Assembly: GCF_003987395.1 (NCBI RefSeq)
Contig: NZ_PIPT01000004.1
Location: 1 to 64,000, forward strand
Length of the DNA: 64,000 bases
Direction: 5' to 3'
Source: Pseudidiomarina aquimaris
GTDB lineage: Bacteria > Pseudomonadota > Gammaproteobacteria > Enterobacterales > Alteromonadaceae
The translations under genes were made by a program, and so were the position numbers. This document shows, in pieces, positions 20,236 to 30,935 of the stretch; positions within the stretch are counted from its first letter, which is position 1, and every line of letters begins with the position of its first letter. The notes beneath the pieces are model-generated. The model did not search any database, was not told where the DNA came from, and worked only from the letters and a program-made list of their open reading frames with translations.

Positions 20236-20601
20236 TTAGTCTTCAACTACCAAGTCGTCGTCATCGCCGCCGGAAATTTCAAACGCCTCATCAGTGTAGC
20301 GACTACGGCCGTACATGCTGCCAACTTTCGGACGGTTGATACGCGCTTGATACTTCGACCAAGCTTTTTCTACGGTCGTCTCAGCAGCTTTCTCACCGCG
20401 AGCAACAGCAAGAAGCGACTGCTCTTCAGCCGACATAGGTTCAACCTCAACGTTCATCAGCGCCGCAATCAAACTCCCGTGCTGGCTCAACAGCTCAGCT
20501 TCGCGAATAGAAAAATCGCCTGAACGGGCAAACCCGTAAGGATAATTTTTGAAGTCGTTAAACGGCTTCTTGGTGATGAAATCACGGTTGATCGTTGCCA
20601 T
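20236..20601 (-). CDS. maoP: MaoP-like DUF413 protein (YifE)
   Basis: The 121-residue protein matches the DUF413/YifE family in the run FKNYPYGFARSGDFSIREAE, in SAEEQSLLAVARGE, and in KAWSKYQARINRPK. In E. coli MaoP acts with a maoS DNA site to organise the Ori macrodomain. The start at ATG 20601 has GGAGGAAGG ahead of it; a longer frame to 20691 is not supported. It ends in an acidic tail (GGDDDDLVVED). I saw no candidate maoS site. Confidence 0.85.
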   Translation of the reverse strand: MATINRDFITKKPFNDFKNYPYGFARSGDFSIREAELLSQHGSLIAALMNVEVEPMSAEEQSLLAVARGEKAAETTVEKAWSKYQARINRPKVGSMYGRSRYTDEAFEISGGDDDDLVVED

Positions 20602-20710
20602 TGTATGCCTTCCTCCAGACCAACAACTACAGGGAAAATCGTTCGCCTCTTGCGACACTGACGATATAGAGGCGAACAGCACACTTGTCAATATTTTTTT
20701 TCAGTTTTTA

Positions 20711-22893
20711 CTAAAAACGTACGTCCAATGTGAGCCGAAGATGACGCCCTGATTGCGACAGCAGTGGCACGACCGGATCAGAGGCGAGATAGCCATTGAC
20801 TTGAGCTGGCTGCCAGTAGGTTTTATCCGTCAGGTTAAAGAGACCGGCTCCTAGTTGTAGATCTGGGCTAAGATACCATTGTATTAACCAATCGAATGTC
20901 GCGTAACCTGGTGCGGCAAAAAGCGCCTCTTCATCGGCATTAAAAAGTTGCTTTTGCCCTCGCTGCGCACGCATTACCCAACGGCTTTCCCAGTTCATGC
21001 TTGGCGGCGCATAGCTCACTGCGGCAAGCATCGATGGCGGGCTCACAGAAGCCACAGGTTCGCCGCTATTTTTATCTTCACTACGCAGGTACTGAAGCCA
21101 CAATTCACTTGACCAACGCGCTGTCCAGTCGCGCTCCCAGCTTGCCTCGAGTCCCTCTACCACTACTTTGTCGCGATTAATCGACTGAAAAATTAGCAAC
21201 CCGCGTTGCGGATCAAACCCCAATGCAGCGCGACTTTCGATGAAGTCACTATAACGGTTATGAAATGCAGTTAGACTTGCCCGAGCCTGGTGTGAGCGCC
21301 AGCGTAGTCCCGTTTCAAAGGTGTAACCACGCTCCGGCTTTAAATCAGGGTTCGCAATCGCCAACACACGGAACTGCGGGTAATACAAACCTACATTGAC
21401 ATCGGCAAATGGCGGTGCCCGATAGCCGCGTGCGTATTGCGCAAACCATTCGGCGTTGTCAGTTAACGGCCATAGCAGGCCTAACTTCGGTAGCCAAGCG
21501 TCATGGGTTAAGTCGGTCACATCGCTATTCGGATAGCGTTCAGCAAACAAACTATCTTGTTGTGTTCGCAATGCATAACGTTCATAGCGTAGGCCTGGAC
21601 TTAGGCTTGGGCCATCACGCCAGAGCCGCATTTCGTCATGTAAATAGAGACCAACCTCGTCAATCTGACTCCGCGGAAAGTCTCGCAGGGGAAACGTCTC
21701 ACCGAGTAGGACATTGGTTGCGGTTTGTTGGATCTGATTCCATTGCCATGCATCGCGCTCATCCCATACCTCTGCACGACTGAATTCAAAACCGTAACCT
21801 AAGCGATGCCGCATATCGCCCACTGCAAATTCGGTTTCAAGGTCGGCGGCTAGGCCATAACTGTCATAATCATAGCGAAAACCACGGAAGATACTGAGCG
21901 GTTCGGCGAGTACGCCGCGTTCTTCAAAAGAGTTTTGCTGGGTTTGTGCTTCTTGCACATACAAACGCCACTCACCGCGCTCAGAAAGCCAATTAGGTTC
22001 ACTGCGGAAACGCAAAATGGCACGCCATTCATAGCGCTCATCGTCACCGGATAGCGCCGTAGTGCTGGCCTGTCGACCACTACCTAAGCTGTGCAACACT
22101 TCGGTTTCACGACGTTCACGCAGGGCATCAAAGCTTAACTGCCAGGTCCCCTTATCAGTGTAGGTCTGCCACTTTAACAAGGCCCCAGTTTGGCGTATGC
22201 GCTGTGGATCATGGGTCGTCGCCGCGGCAGCATCGAGTTCCTCACGGTATTGGGCGGCACCGGCAATCAGCACACTGTGATCACCGCCACTCCAAGCTGT
22301 AGCAACGCGGCCATAGCCACGTTGCGCATCCGTCGACGCACCAAGGCGCACCCGTGTACCTCGGTTTGCGCCATACAGAACATCATCGGCGCTCAGCGTT
22401 TCGATGGCGACAACGCCGCCAAGCGCATCACTACCGTATAGAGTTGAAGCGGGACCACGCAGTATTTCCACGCGATTGGCTAAACCGAGGTCAAGTAAAC
22501 CACGCCCAGTGTCAGAAAAACTACCTACGGCAAAACGGTCTGCGAGCGCTACTTGGTCGACGACAATGGCGGTGCGGTTACCGCCAATACCACGAATACG
22601 AAAACCGCTGTGACCAAAGCGAGAACTAGTGTCATCAAGCTCTACTCCCATTTCGTAACGAAAGAGATCGTTCGCATTTAAGACTAAGTCACGCGCCAGT
22701 TCATCAGCGCTAATGACGCTAACCGTGCCAGCCACTTCGCTTAGTTCGCGCGGCTGACGGTGGGCAACAATGGTAATTACTTCGTCAGCAACTACCTTTT
22801 CCTGGGTGTCGTCCTGTTGTGCGGTGGCAGAACCTGCCACCGCAAACAGTGCTGCACCACAGGCAATCCCTAGCCTGAACTGCAGTCCTACCA

Positions 22894-22894
<1 letters not shown>
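20711..22894 (-). CDS. TonB-dependent receptor, heme-receptor-like, coupled to nirS
   Basis: This is an outer-membrane receptor of 727 residues with a signal peptide (cleavage after SATA, about residue 25) and a plug domain (about 40-170: GFRIRGIGGNRTAIVVDQV, EILRGPASTLYGSDALGG). A 22-strand barrel follows, ending in the aromatic LTLDVRF. Two boxes typical of heme receptors occur: YRAPPF at about 490 (FRAP box) and NPDLKPE at about 513 (NPNL box). The histidine normally found between them in heme receptors is absent. The start overlaps the nirS stop (TAATG). The likely cargo is a tetrapyrrole or metal complex needed with NirS; that is inference. Confidence 0.8.
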
Positions 22895-25008
<2,114 letters not shown>

Positions 25009-25027
25009 TCAGATACTTCTGAATGTG

Positions 25028-25068
25028 ATTGTAAGCCTAGTACAAAGAGGAGAATTGATCGATATCAA
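25028..25068 (-). promoter_or_regulatory. FNR/DNR-type promoter of nirS
   Basis: TTGATCGATATCAA (25055-25068) is a perfect TTGAT-N4-ATCAA FNR-family site. On the minus strand a TACAAT -10 box lies at 25028-25033, which puts the site centre about 41 bp before the predicted start. That is the class II activator position. FNR/ANR (oxygen) and DNR (nitric oxide) share this site, so oxygen and NO control cannot be told apart from sequence. Confidence 0.85.
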
Positions 25069-25077
25069 CGAATGGAG

Positions 25078-25129
25078 GCTGTACCTCTGCTCGTCAGAGG
25101 TACAGCGGGACTACTCCTATGTGAGTAGT
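25078..25129. repeat. Two adjacent hairpins upstream of the nirS promoter
   Basis: A perfect 12-bp stem (25078-25089 with 25095-25106, loop 5 nt) is followed by a 7-bp stem (25110-25116 with 25123-25129). They lie between the CoA-transferase stop codon (25139) and the FNR site. On the minus strand they can end or stabilise the transferase mRNA, but there is no T-run, so this is not a standard intrinsic terminator. Confidence 0.6.
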
Positions 25130-25138
25130 TACAGACAG

Positions 25139-26422
25139 TTAGATGTGTACTTGCAATCCCCAGTCGTTGCGTGCTTCGCGCGCCAGTTGCTCGCGGAATT
25201 GCGGCGCAGCGATAAGAATCAGCGCCGTTGCACGCTCAGTAAGGCTCTTTGCACGCAGGTTCGCGACGCCATATTCCGTCACCACATAGTGCACATGCGC
25301 ACGTGTCGTCACCACCCCTGCGCCAGGCGCTAACAGCGACGTGATCCGAGAAACTTTGCCGCCACAAGCTGTCGCCGGTAATGCAATCACAGAGCGGCCA
25401 CCTTCAGACAAACTTGCGCCGCGCACAAAGTCCATTTGTCCGCCGACGCCGGAATAGACTTTGGTGCCAATCGAGTCGGCACACACTTGGCCCGTCACAT
25501 CGACCTGCAAAGCGCTATTAATCGCCATCACTTGCTTATTCTGGCGGATCACCGAAGTATCGTTGGTGTACTCCACGTCCAAGAAGGCACACTGTGGATT
25601 ATCATCGACGAAGTCATAGAGCTGCTGACTGCCCATGGCAAAGGTCGTCACGATACGCCCGCGATGCTTGCGCTTGCGGGAATTATTAATGACGCCACTC
25701 GCGACCAGCGGTAACACGCCATCCGAAAACATCTCGGTATGAATACCAAGATCTTTGTGGTGACCAAGACATGCAAGCGTGGCGTCTGGAATAGCGCCGA
25801 TTCCCATCTGTAAACAATCACCGTCATCAATGAGCTCAGCCACACGTTCGCCGATACGCGTGGTGATCTTACTTTGCGCTGGGCGCTCATGAATCGGCAT
25901 CGGCGCCGCTTCTTCAAAATAGCGGTCGATCTGGCTGACATGAATAAACGAATCACCATGCGTGCGCGGCATCATCGGATTGACCCACGCGATCACCTTT
26001 TTGGCAACCTGCAGCGCTGCCCGCGTTGCTTCGACACTGATCCCTAAACTACAGTTACCATGCCCATCGGGCGCAGACACCTGTATCAATACAGCATCAA
26101 GTGGCTGTTCGCCGGAACGAAATAGTTTGGGAATTTCCGACAAGAAAATAGGAACATAATCGGCAAGCCCTTCGTTGACGGCACTACGAGTCGACTTACC
26201 AACAAAAAACGCACGCTGGCGTAAATGTCCCTGCAGCGCTGGATCAGACAACACTTCGCTATGTTCGGTATGCAATTGCAGTAAAGTCATATTGCGGCGT
26301 TGCAACGCCACTTCAGCGAGTCGTTGCAATAGTTTATAGGGCGTTGCTGCCATCGACTGACACCAAATGACGTCATCATCGGATAAAATTTCTAGCGCTT
26401 GTTCAGCGTTTGCAACACGCAT
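25139..26422 (-). CDS. Acetyl-CoA hydrolase / 4-hydroxybutyrate CoA-transferase family protein
   Basis: This cytoplasmic CoA-transferase family protein has 427 residues. Family features are the central SALQVDVTGQVCADSIGTKVYSGVGGQMDF segment and the C-terminal EYGVANLRAKSLTERA. The likely reaction is transfer of CoA between acetyl-CoA and a short acid such as 4-hydroxybutyrate, propionate or succinate; the substrate is not readable from sequence. The start is ATG 26422 because AAGGAG lies just before it; an in-frame ATG at 26458 is rejected. No obvious pathway partners are adjacent. Confidence 0.85.
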   Translation of the reverse strand: MRVANAEQALEILSDDDVIWCQSMAATPYKLLQRLAEVALQRRNMTLLQLHTEHSEVLSDPALQGHLRQRAFFVGKSTRSAVNEGLADYVPIFLSEIPKLFRSGEQPLDAVLIQVSAPDGHGNCSLGISVEATRAALQVAKKVIAWVNPMMPRTHGDSFIHVSQIDRYFEEAAPMPIHERPAQSKITTRIGERVAELIDDGDCLQMGIGAIPDATLACLGHHKDLGIHTEMFSDGVLPLVASGVINNSRKRKHRGRIVTTFAMGSQQLYDFVDDNPQCAFLDVEYTNDTSVIRQNKQVMAINSALQVDVTGQVCADSIGTKVYSGVGGQMDFVRGASLSEGGRSVIALPATACGGKVSRITSLLAPGAGVVTTRAHVHYVVTEYGVANLRAKSLTERATALILIAAPQFREQLAREARNDWGLQVHI

Positions 26423-26479
26423 TTCGACTCCTTTTGCGATAAAGTAGGTGGCATTCAATTAATAAAGCTTAGGCATACA

Positions 26480-26851
26480 ATGAAACTATTCGCAATGTTA
26501 GGTGCAATCAATATGGCACTTGGGGTAATTCTCGGTGCATTTGGGGCACACGCATTAAAAGCGCGGCTCTCACCTGAAATGCTAACTGTATTTCAGACCG
26601 GCGTGCAGTATCACATCTATCACGCACTTGGCTTGTTTATGGTCGCCGCACTCCTGATCCCCTACCCTAATGCCGGCGGCTTACGCACCGGTGGCTGGAT
26701 TTTATTCGCAGGTATTCTACTCTTTTCCGGCAGCTTGTATTTGATGGCATTAACCGGTATTCGCTGGTTCGGTCCGATCACCCCCATCGGTGGCGCCTGC
26801 TTCATTATCGGTTGGATTTGGATATTTTGGGCGGTGTTACGCGAACTCTAG
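26480..26851 (+). CDS. DUF423 family membrane protein
   Basis: A 123-residue inner-membrane protein with four hydrophobic segments. It starts MKLFAMLGAINMALGVILGAFGAHALKARL, the conserved AFGAHAL pattern of the DUF423/YgdD family. The function is unknown. It is divergent from the CoA-transferase gene with a 57-bp gap, and followed 21 bp later by a small exported protein gene. Confidence 0.9.
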   Translation: MKLFAMLGAINMALGVILGAFGAHALKARLSPEMLTVFQTGVQYHIYHALGLFMVAALLIPYPNAGGLRTGGWILFAGILLFSGSLYLMALTGIRWFGPITPIGGACFIIGWIWIFWAVLREL

Positions 26852-26872
26852 TCTGCACAGAGGAACCAAACA

Positions 26873-27250
26873 GTGTTTGCTTCACTTTTTTTAGTCTTTG
26901 CCCTCGCCGATACAGAGGCCGCTCTACCTGAATGCGCGTCATCTTTATCAGTGGCGACGCAAACCTGTTACCACCCAACACCGACACCCTGGAATAGCGC
27001 CAAACGGTTTATCTTTGAACTCAACCGCGCTACGACCGCCGAGATTAAGTGGCATTTACCCAGTATCGAGCGGTTAGCCCAGCTACCGCTACCCTGCGAA
27101 ACGAATGCGCAAGATACTCAGCAATGGTGGATGAGCTCGAGTTTTTTGCAACATGGTGACGAAATCCTCGTTGGCGCTTATCATTGTGGTAGCGGTGCGA
27201 CAGAATTTGTGCCCGTCAACCAAGCATTGAAGTTGTTGCTTATACGCTAA
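26873..27250 (+). CDS. Small exported protein of unknown function
   Basis: A 125-residue protein starting at GTG with GAGGA about 10 nt before it. A hydrophobic N-terminus (FASLFLVFALADTEA) looks like a short signal peptide. The mature part has four or five cysteines, including a pair in CASSLSVATQTC, suggesting periplasmic disulfides. I do not recognise a family. It lies 21 bp after the DUF423 gene and 18 bp before a lipoprotein gene, so the three may form one transcript. Confidence 0.6.
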   Translation: MFASLFLVFALADTEAALPECASSLSVATQTCYHPTPTPWNSAKRFIFELNRATTAEIKWHLPSIERLAQLPLPCETNAQDTQQWWMSSSFLQHGDEILVGAYHCGSGATEFVPVNQALKLLLIR

Positions 27251-27268
27251 CCTAAAAAGGAACTTTGT

Positions 27269-27673
27269 ATGAACTTCTCTATCGTGAAATGTATCGCTGT
27301 GTGCGCTCTAGGACTGACTTTAATGGGCTGCTCAACTAGCGCCCCTATTAACGATGTGCAAGCCGCAACCATCAATCACCAACTCAGCCATGAACAAGTT
27401 CGCATGGCGATCATTGAGGCAGGTGCGCAACGTGGATGGGCGATGAGTGACTATAGCGACGATGAGTTACATGCGGAACTGTATGTGCGTCAACATTACG
27501 CTAAAGTTCGCATTCCTTATTCGACCGAAGGCTTTTCTATCTATTACGTTGCCTCTGACAACCTCGACTTGAGCCGTGACGGCAAGCGCATTCACCGCAA
27601 TTACAACCGCTGGGTAAATAATCTTCGGCATGATATTCAAATGAACATTCAAGTGAAGGCGTTGCAGCCCTAA
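27269..27673 (+). CDS. Small putative lipoprotein
   Basis: A 134-residue protein with a clear lipobox (TLMGC, about residues 17-21). The mature part (INHQLSHEQVRMAIIEAGAQRGW) resembles small lipoproteins that are common in proteobacteria and have no assigned role. Aspartate is absent at position +2, so export to the outer membrane is expected. AAGGA precedes the ATG. Its stop codon abuts the ATG of the START-domain gene. Confidence 0.75.
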   Translation: MNFSIVKCIAVCALGLTLMGCSTSAPINDVQAATINHQLSHEQVRMAIIEAGAQRGWAMSDYSDDELHAELYVRQHYAKVRIPYSTEGFSIYYVASDNLDLSRDGKRIHRNYNRWVNNLRHDIQMNIQVKALQP

Positions 27674-28330
27674 ATGCACCACGTCGCGCGCGGGATCTGT
27701 GTCCTAGCCTGTGGATTCGGGTATCTGTTTAGCGGTGATGCCCAAGCGCAGCAACATAGTGATTGGCAACAAGCCGTTGCCAATCCGCATTATCAAATCG
27801 ATTACCGCGAACGCGCCAACGGTATCCTTGAGCTCCGTGCCAACACGGTCGTGGACGCGAGGCTCGGAAGCTTTCTGCATTTACTCGAAGATGTTGATCG
27901 CATCTCAACGTGGTTAGCGCGAGCAGAAAAAGCCACCGTCATTGCCCAACCTGATGCCCATACGCATGTCGTGCATACGGTGTTTTCCGGGTTTTTCTTG
28001 GTCGCGCGGCGTGACATGGTCACCCGTAGCGTCTGGCAGCAAGACCCCATAAGTCACATCGTAACTATCAAGGTAGAGAATGCTAACGACGACTATAAGG
28101 TACCCCCACATGGCGTTCGTATGACGGCTCTTGCTGCTGAGTGGCAACTCCAGCCTAATGAGGACGGCAGCATCACCATCCTTTATCAAGGCTATGCTGA
28201 CCCTGCTGGCGCTCTGCTAAAGGCTGTGGCGCGCAGCGCAGCCTTGGAAGCATTGAAAAAAACGCTTGCTCGCTTGCCCGCCGCGTTAGAAAATTATCAA
28301 CGCCCTTATCCAGGCATTGCCGAACCCTAA
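27674..28330 (+). CDS. Exported START/polyketide-cyclase-like lipid-binding protein
   Basis: A 218-residue protein with a signal peptide (cleavage after about residue 25, AQAQ) and a SRPBCC/START-type fold. Markers are the pattern around DVDRISTWLARAEKATVI, a long central helix-grip segment and a C-terminal amphipathic helix (ALKKTLARLPAALENY). Such domains bind a hydrophobic ligand. The gene starts immediately after the lipoprotein stop and ends 88 bp before the aryl polyene operon. A role in handling the pigment is possible but not shown. Confidence 0.65.
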   Translation: MHHVARGICVLACGFGYLFSGDAQAQQHSDWQQAVANPHYQIDYRERANGILELRANTVVDARLGSFLHLLEDVDRISTWLARAEKATVIAQPDAHTHVVHTVFSGFFLVARRDMVTRSVWQQDPISHIVTIKVENANDDYKVPPHGVRMTALAAEWQLQPNEDGSITILYQGYADPAGALLKAVARSAALEALKKTLARLPAALENYQRPYPGIAEP

Positions 28331-28347
28331 GAGCAAGTGTTAGTTTT

Positions 28348-28376
28348 TTGAAAACAACTGCGGCTTTGTGTATTAT
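28348..28376 (+). promoter_or_regulatory. Sigma-70 promoter of the aryl polyene operon
   Basis: TTGAAA (28348-28353), a 17-bp spacer and TATTAT (28371-28376) match the sigma-70 consensus at 10 of 12 positions with ideal spacing. The promoter lies 43 bp before the apeC ATG. It is the only good promoter I see before the tightly packed genes to 45043. Confidence 0.75.
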
Positions 28377-28418
28377 CCCGCTTCTTTTTTTGCGCACTCA
28401 ATCAGTCGAAATCTGCCC

Positions 28419-29087
28419 ATGCAACTATTCACCAAGGCCAGTGCCTTAGCGTTACAAGACGATGTCGTTGAGAACGATCCGCTACGAGCATTGCCGGCAG
28501 GAACGCGGCGGCGTTTGAGCCCCTATGCGAAGTTGCTCGTTCGTGTGGTTTACCAACTGCTCGATGCGCATCCACAGATTCAAACAGCACCTATCGTATT
28601 GGCCACGCAACACGGCGACTTACACCGTACCGTTCGACTCTTACATGACCTTGCGACTGAACAACCGCTGTCACCCACGCAGTTCAGCTTATCGGTGAAC
28701 AATGCCGCTTTAGGCCAACTCAGCATCTTGCTTGAGAACACCGCGGCGATGACAACTGTTGCTGCTGGCGCCGATTCTTTTGCCATGGGGTGGTTAGAGG
28801 CTGGCCTGCAGTTGCAGCAGGCATCTGAAGTTTTGTTTATCTACGTTGATGAGCCGCCGCCCGAGCCCTATACCGAACATGCCGAATTACCTGAACAGGC
28901 TGTTGCTATGGCGGTATTGCTGAGTGCAAATCAGGGCCACACTGTTACCTTTGAGCGGGCCCCATCGTCTTCACCAACGGGACTGCTAGAGCCCCTTTTG
29001 CAACTGCATGAACTCATTGCTGAGCGCCGCAGCGGCAAGGTTCAAGTCCAAGGTGAACAAGCGCTCTGGAGTTGGCATGTTGGCTAA
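28419..29087 (+). CDS. apeC: ApeC-like ketosynthase chain-length-factor subunit
   Basis: A 222-residue beta-ketoacyl-synthase-like protein (Ketoacyl-synt_2 type), about half the length of a normal ketosynthase. It has no active-site Cys: the corresponding region reads TVAAGADSFAMG. In described aryl polyene systems ApeC is the inactive partner of ketosynthase ApeO and sets chain length. The start is ATG 28419; an earlier ATG at 28368 lies within the promoter. It overlaps the next gene by 11 bp and opens the operon, as in the E. coli-type order. Confidence 0.8.
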   Translation: MQLFTKASALALQDDVVENDPLRALPAGTRRRLSPYAKLLVRVVYQLLDAHPQIQTAPIVLATQHGDLHRTVRLLHDLATEQPLSPTQFSLSVNNAALGQLSILLENTAAMTTVAAGADSFAMGWLEAGLQLQQASEVLFIYVDEPPPEPYTEHAELPEQAVAMAVLLSANQGHTVTFERAPSSSPTGLLEPLLQLHELIAERRSGKVQVQGEQALWSWHVG

Positions 29088-29874
29088 GGTACTACAATTT
29101 TGCAATCACACATGGCGGCGCTTCGCCACAGGGCTGTGTTTTGCGGTGTTTGGTTTAGGTGGTCTGGTAATGTCACTCACCGCTCTCCCATTATTAAAAC
29201 TGCGGGCCTACGGCGAACCGGAAAAACAACAGCAAATGGCAAAGGCCATGGTGCAACGCACTTTTCGCTTTTTCATTGGCTTTATGCGCTTTACTGGGGT
29301 ATTCAACTTTGCTTTTCCAGCTCGTGAACAATTGCAACACTGTCGCGGACAAGTGATCATTGCGAACCATCCATGCTTGATTGACATTGTCGCGTTAATT
29401 TCATTTGTGCCGAATGCCGACTGTGTGGTGAAAGCCCATCTTTGGCGTAATCCTTTTATGCGAGGTGTGATAAAATCGTCGGGTTATATTAGTAATGGTG
29501 ACCCCGAGGGCTTGATCATCGATTGTGAACGCTCCCTCGCCCAAGGCAATAATTTAATTATTTTCCCGGAGGGAACGCGGACGGAGCCGGGTAAGCCTTT
29601 TCGCTTTCAGCGCGGCCCAGCGAATTTAGCACTGCGGACGCAAAATGACATGATGGCTCTACGTATCTGCTGCGACCCTGTCACCCTAATAAAGAATGAG
29701 CCTTGGTACTGTGCACCGCCAAAGAAACCAACATTGACCATTGAGTTTCTGCGCGCTGTACCGACCACCAGCTATCAAACAGAACAACCGAGCATCGCCG
29801 CGCGCCAACTTACACGGGATCTCGAAGCTTATTACAACAAGGTACTCGAAAGTAATGGAAAATATAAAACTTGA
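29077..29874 (+). CDS. apeD: ApeD-like 1-acyl-glycerol-3-phosphate acyltransferase family protein
   Basis: A 265-residue membrane-associated acyltransferase of the PlsC family. An N-terminal hydrophobic anchor (about 20-40) is followed by the catalytic ANHPCLIDIVAL (NHxxxxD motif) and FPEGTRTEPGKPFRF (EGTR motif). In APE clusters it is thought to attach an acyl or polyene chain to a lipid carrier. The start ATG 29077 lies inside the end of apeC, and the end overlaps the first ACP gene by 20 bp. Confidence 0.82.
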   Translation: MLAKVLQFCNHTWRRFATGLCFAVFGLGGLVMSLTALPLLKLRAYGEPEKQQQMAKAMVQRTFRFFIGFMRFTGVFNFAFPAREQLQHCRGQVIIANHPCLIDIVALISFVPNADCVVKAHLWRNPFMRGVIKSSGYISNGDPEGLIIDCERSLAQGNNLIIFPEGTRTEPGKPFRFQRGPANLALRTQNDMMALRICCDPVTLIKNEPWYCAPPKKPTLTIEFLRAVPTTSYQTEQPSIAARQLTRDLEAYYNKVLESNGKYKT

Positions 29875-30121
29875 GCTGAAGACGTTAATTATCGAAGCAC
29901 TCGATTTGGAAGATGTTCGCGTGACCGATATTGACGATAGTGCACCGCTGTTTAGCGATGAAGACAATGGCCTCGATCTTGACTCCATCGATGCACTGGA
30001 ACTTGGGCTCGCCATCAAAAAGAAGTTCGATGTCAAACTTGATGCCAACTCCGCAGACACCAAGAAGCATTTTTATAGTGTAAATACGTTGGCTGAGTTT
30101 ATTGCCAGTCAAAAGGGATAA
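29855..30121 (+). CDS. apeE: Acyl carrier protein ApeE
   Basis: An 88-residue acyl carrier protein. The phosphopantetheine attachment site is Ser44 in GLDLDSIDALEL. Compared with the second ACP it has a longer loop before the serine (SDEDNGLDLDS) and a longer C-terminal helix region, suggesting a distinct partner set. The start ATG 29855 overlaps the acyltransferase gene. Assignment as ApeE (rather than ApeF) rests on gene order. Confidence 0.85.
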   Translation: MENIKLELKTLIIEALDLEDVRVTDIDDSAPLFSDEDNGLDLDSIDALELGLAIKKKFDVKLDANSADTKKHFYSVNTLAEFIASQKG

Positions 30122-30129
30122 GAACGACC

Positions 30130-30384
30130 ATGCAAACCAGAGAAGACGTTTATCAAACGCTTGAACAGATCCTCATGGAGGACTTTGAGATCGATGCTGA
30201 AGAGATTAAGTTAGACGCCAATCTATACCAAGATCTCGATCTCGACAGCATCGATGCAGTAGACCTCGTGGTGAAGTTACGTGAGATCACCGGAAAGAAG
30301 ATCAGTCCAGATGCATTTAAAGCGGTTCGCACCGTCGAAGATGTTGTAGATGAGGTTCTGAAACTCATTCAAGAACCAGCCTAA
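30130..30384 (+). CDS. apeF: Acyl carrier protein ApeF
   Basis: An 84-residue acyl carrier protein with Ser40 in QDLDLDSIDAVDLV as the phosphopantetheine site. It is acidic, four-helix in pattern and close in style to primary-metabolism ACPs. It is the second of two tandem ACPs; the activating enzyme is probably the Sfp-type transferase encoded at the far end of the cluster. Its stop overlaps the next ATG by one base. Confidence 0.85.
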   Translation: MQTREDVYQTLEQILMEDFEIDAEEIKLDANLYQDLDLDSIDAVDLVVKLREITGKKISPDAFKAVRTVEDVVDEVLKLIQEPA

Positions 30385-30935
30385 TGATGCGTGTTTTGCG
30401 TGTCCTGTCATTACTCTGCCTAGCGACCTATCCCTTATGGGTCGCAGGCTTGGTGCATGCAGGTCAAAGCCAACATTTATGGTGGGTACTGTGTTTGTTT
30501 GTGCTACCGCAATTGTGGCTTGCTGACTGGCGACAACCGCGCAGTTATGTGGTCGTTTTTGCCACCTTGGCGGTGCTGATTGTGGCTTGGATTGCCAGTC
30601 CGCAAGAAGCCGCACTGTTTTATCCAGTTTGGATGAACCTTGGCTTTTTTGTCCTCTTTGCTAGCTCACTTTGGCAAAAGCCTGCAATCATCACGCGAAT
30701 CGCGCAGGCAATGGAGGGCGAGCTCCCACCGAGCGGTGTGCGTTATACCGAAAATGTCACCAAAATATGGACGGTATTTTTTCTGATTAATGGCAGCATC
30801 GCATGGTGGACCGCTACCCAAGCAAGCTTGAGCATTTGGACTTGGTACAACGGCGTCATTGCTTATGTACTGATGGCTTCTCTCTTCACTATCGAGCTAG
30901 GTATTCGCTATGTGGTTAAAAAGCGACACCACTAA
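30384..30935 (+). CDS. apeG: ApeG-like integral membrane protein (COG4648 type)
   Basis: A 183-residue membrane protein with about five hydrophobic segments (for example VLRVLSLLCLATYPLWVAGLV at the start). It belongs to a family seen almost only in aryl polyene clusters and has no known catalytic motif. Position between the ACPs and the AMP ligase matches ApeG. The 3' end overlaps the ligase gene by 26 bp. Confidence 0.75.
   Translation: MMRVLRVLSLLCLATYPLWVAGLVHAGQSQHLWWVLCLFVLPQLWLADWRQPRSYVVVFATLAVLIVAWIASPQEAALFYPVWMNLGFFVLFASSLWQKPAIITRIAQAMEGELPPSGVRYTENVTKIWTVFFLINGSIAWWTATQASLSIWTWYNGVIAYVLMASLFTIELGIRYVVKKRHH

Noticed and set aside
25139-26422. Assignment of the CoA-transferase to 4-hydroxybutyrate fermentation
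   Set aside because: No partner genes such as 4-hydroxybutyrate dehydrogenase or dehydratase are nearby, so only the family is called.
28648-28830. Possibility that apeC is a truncated, broken ketosynthase pseudogene
   Set aside because: Half-length, Cys-less proteins of this type are the normal ApeC chain-length-factor subunit, and the reading frame is intact and overlaps the next gene.
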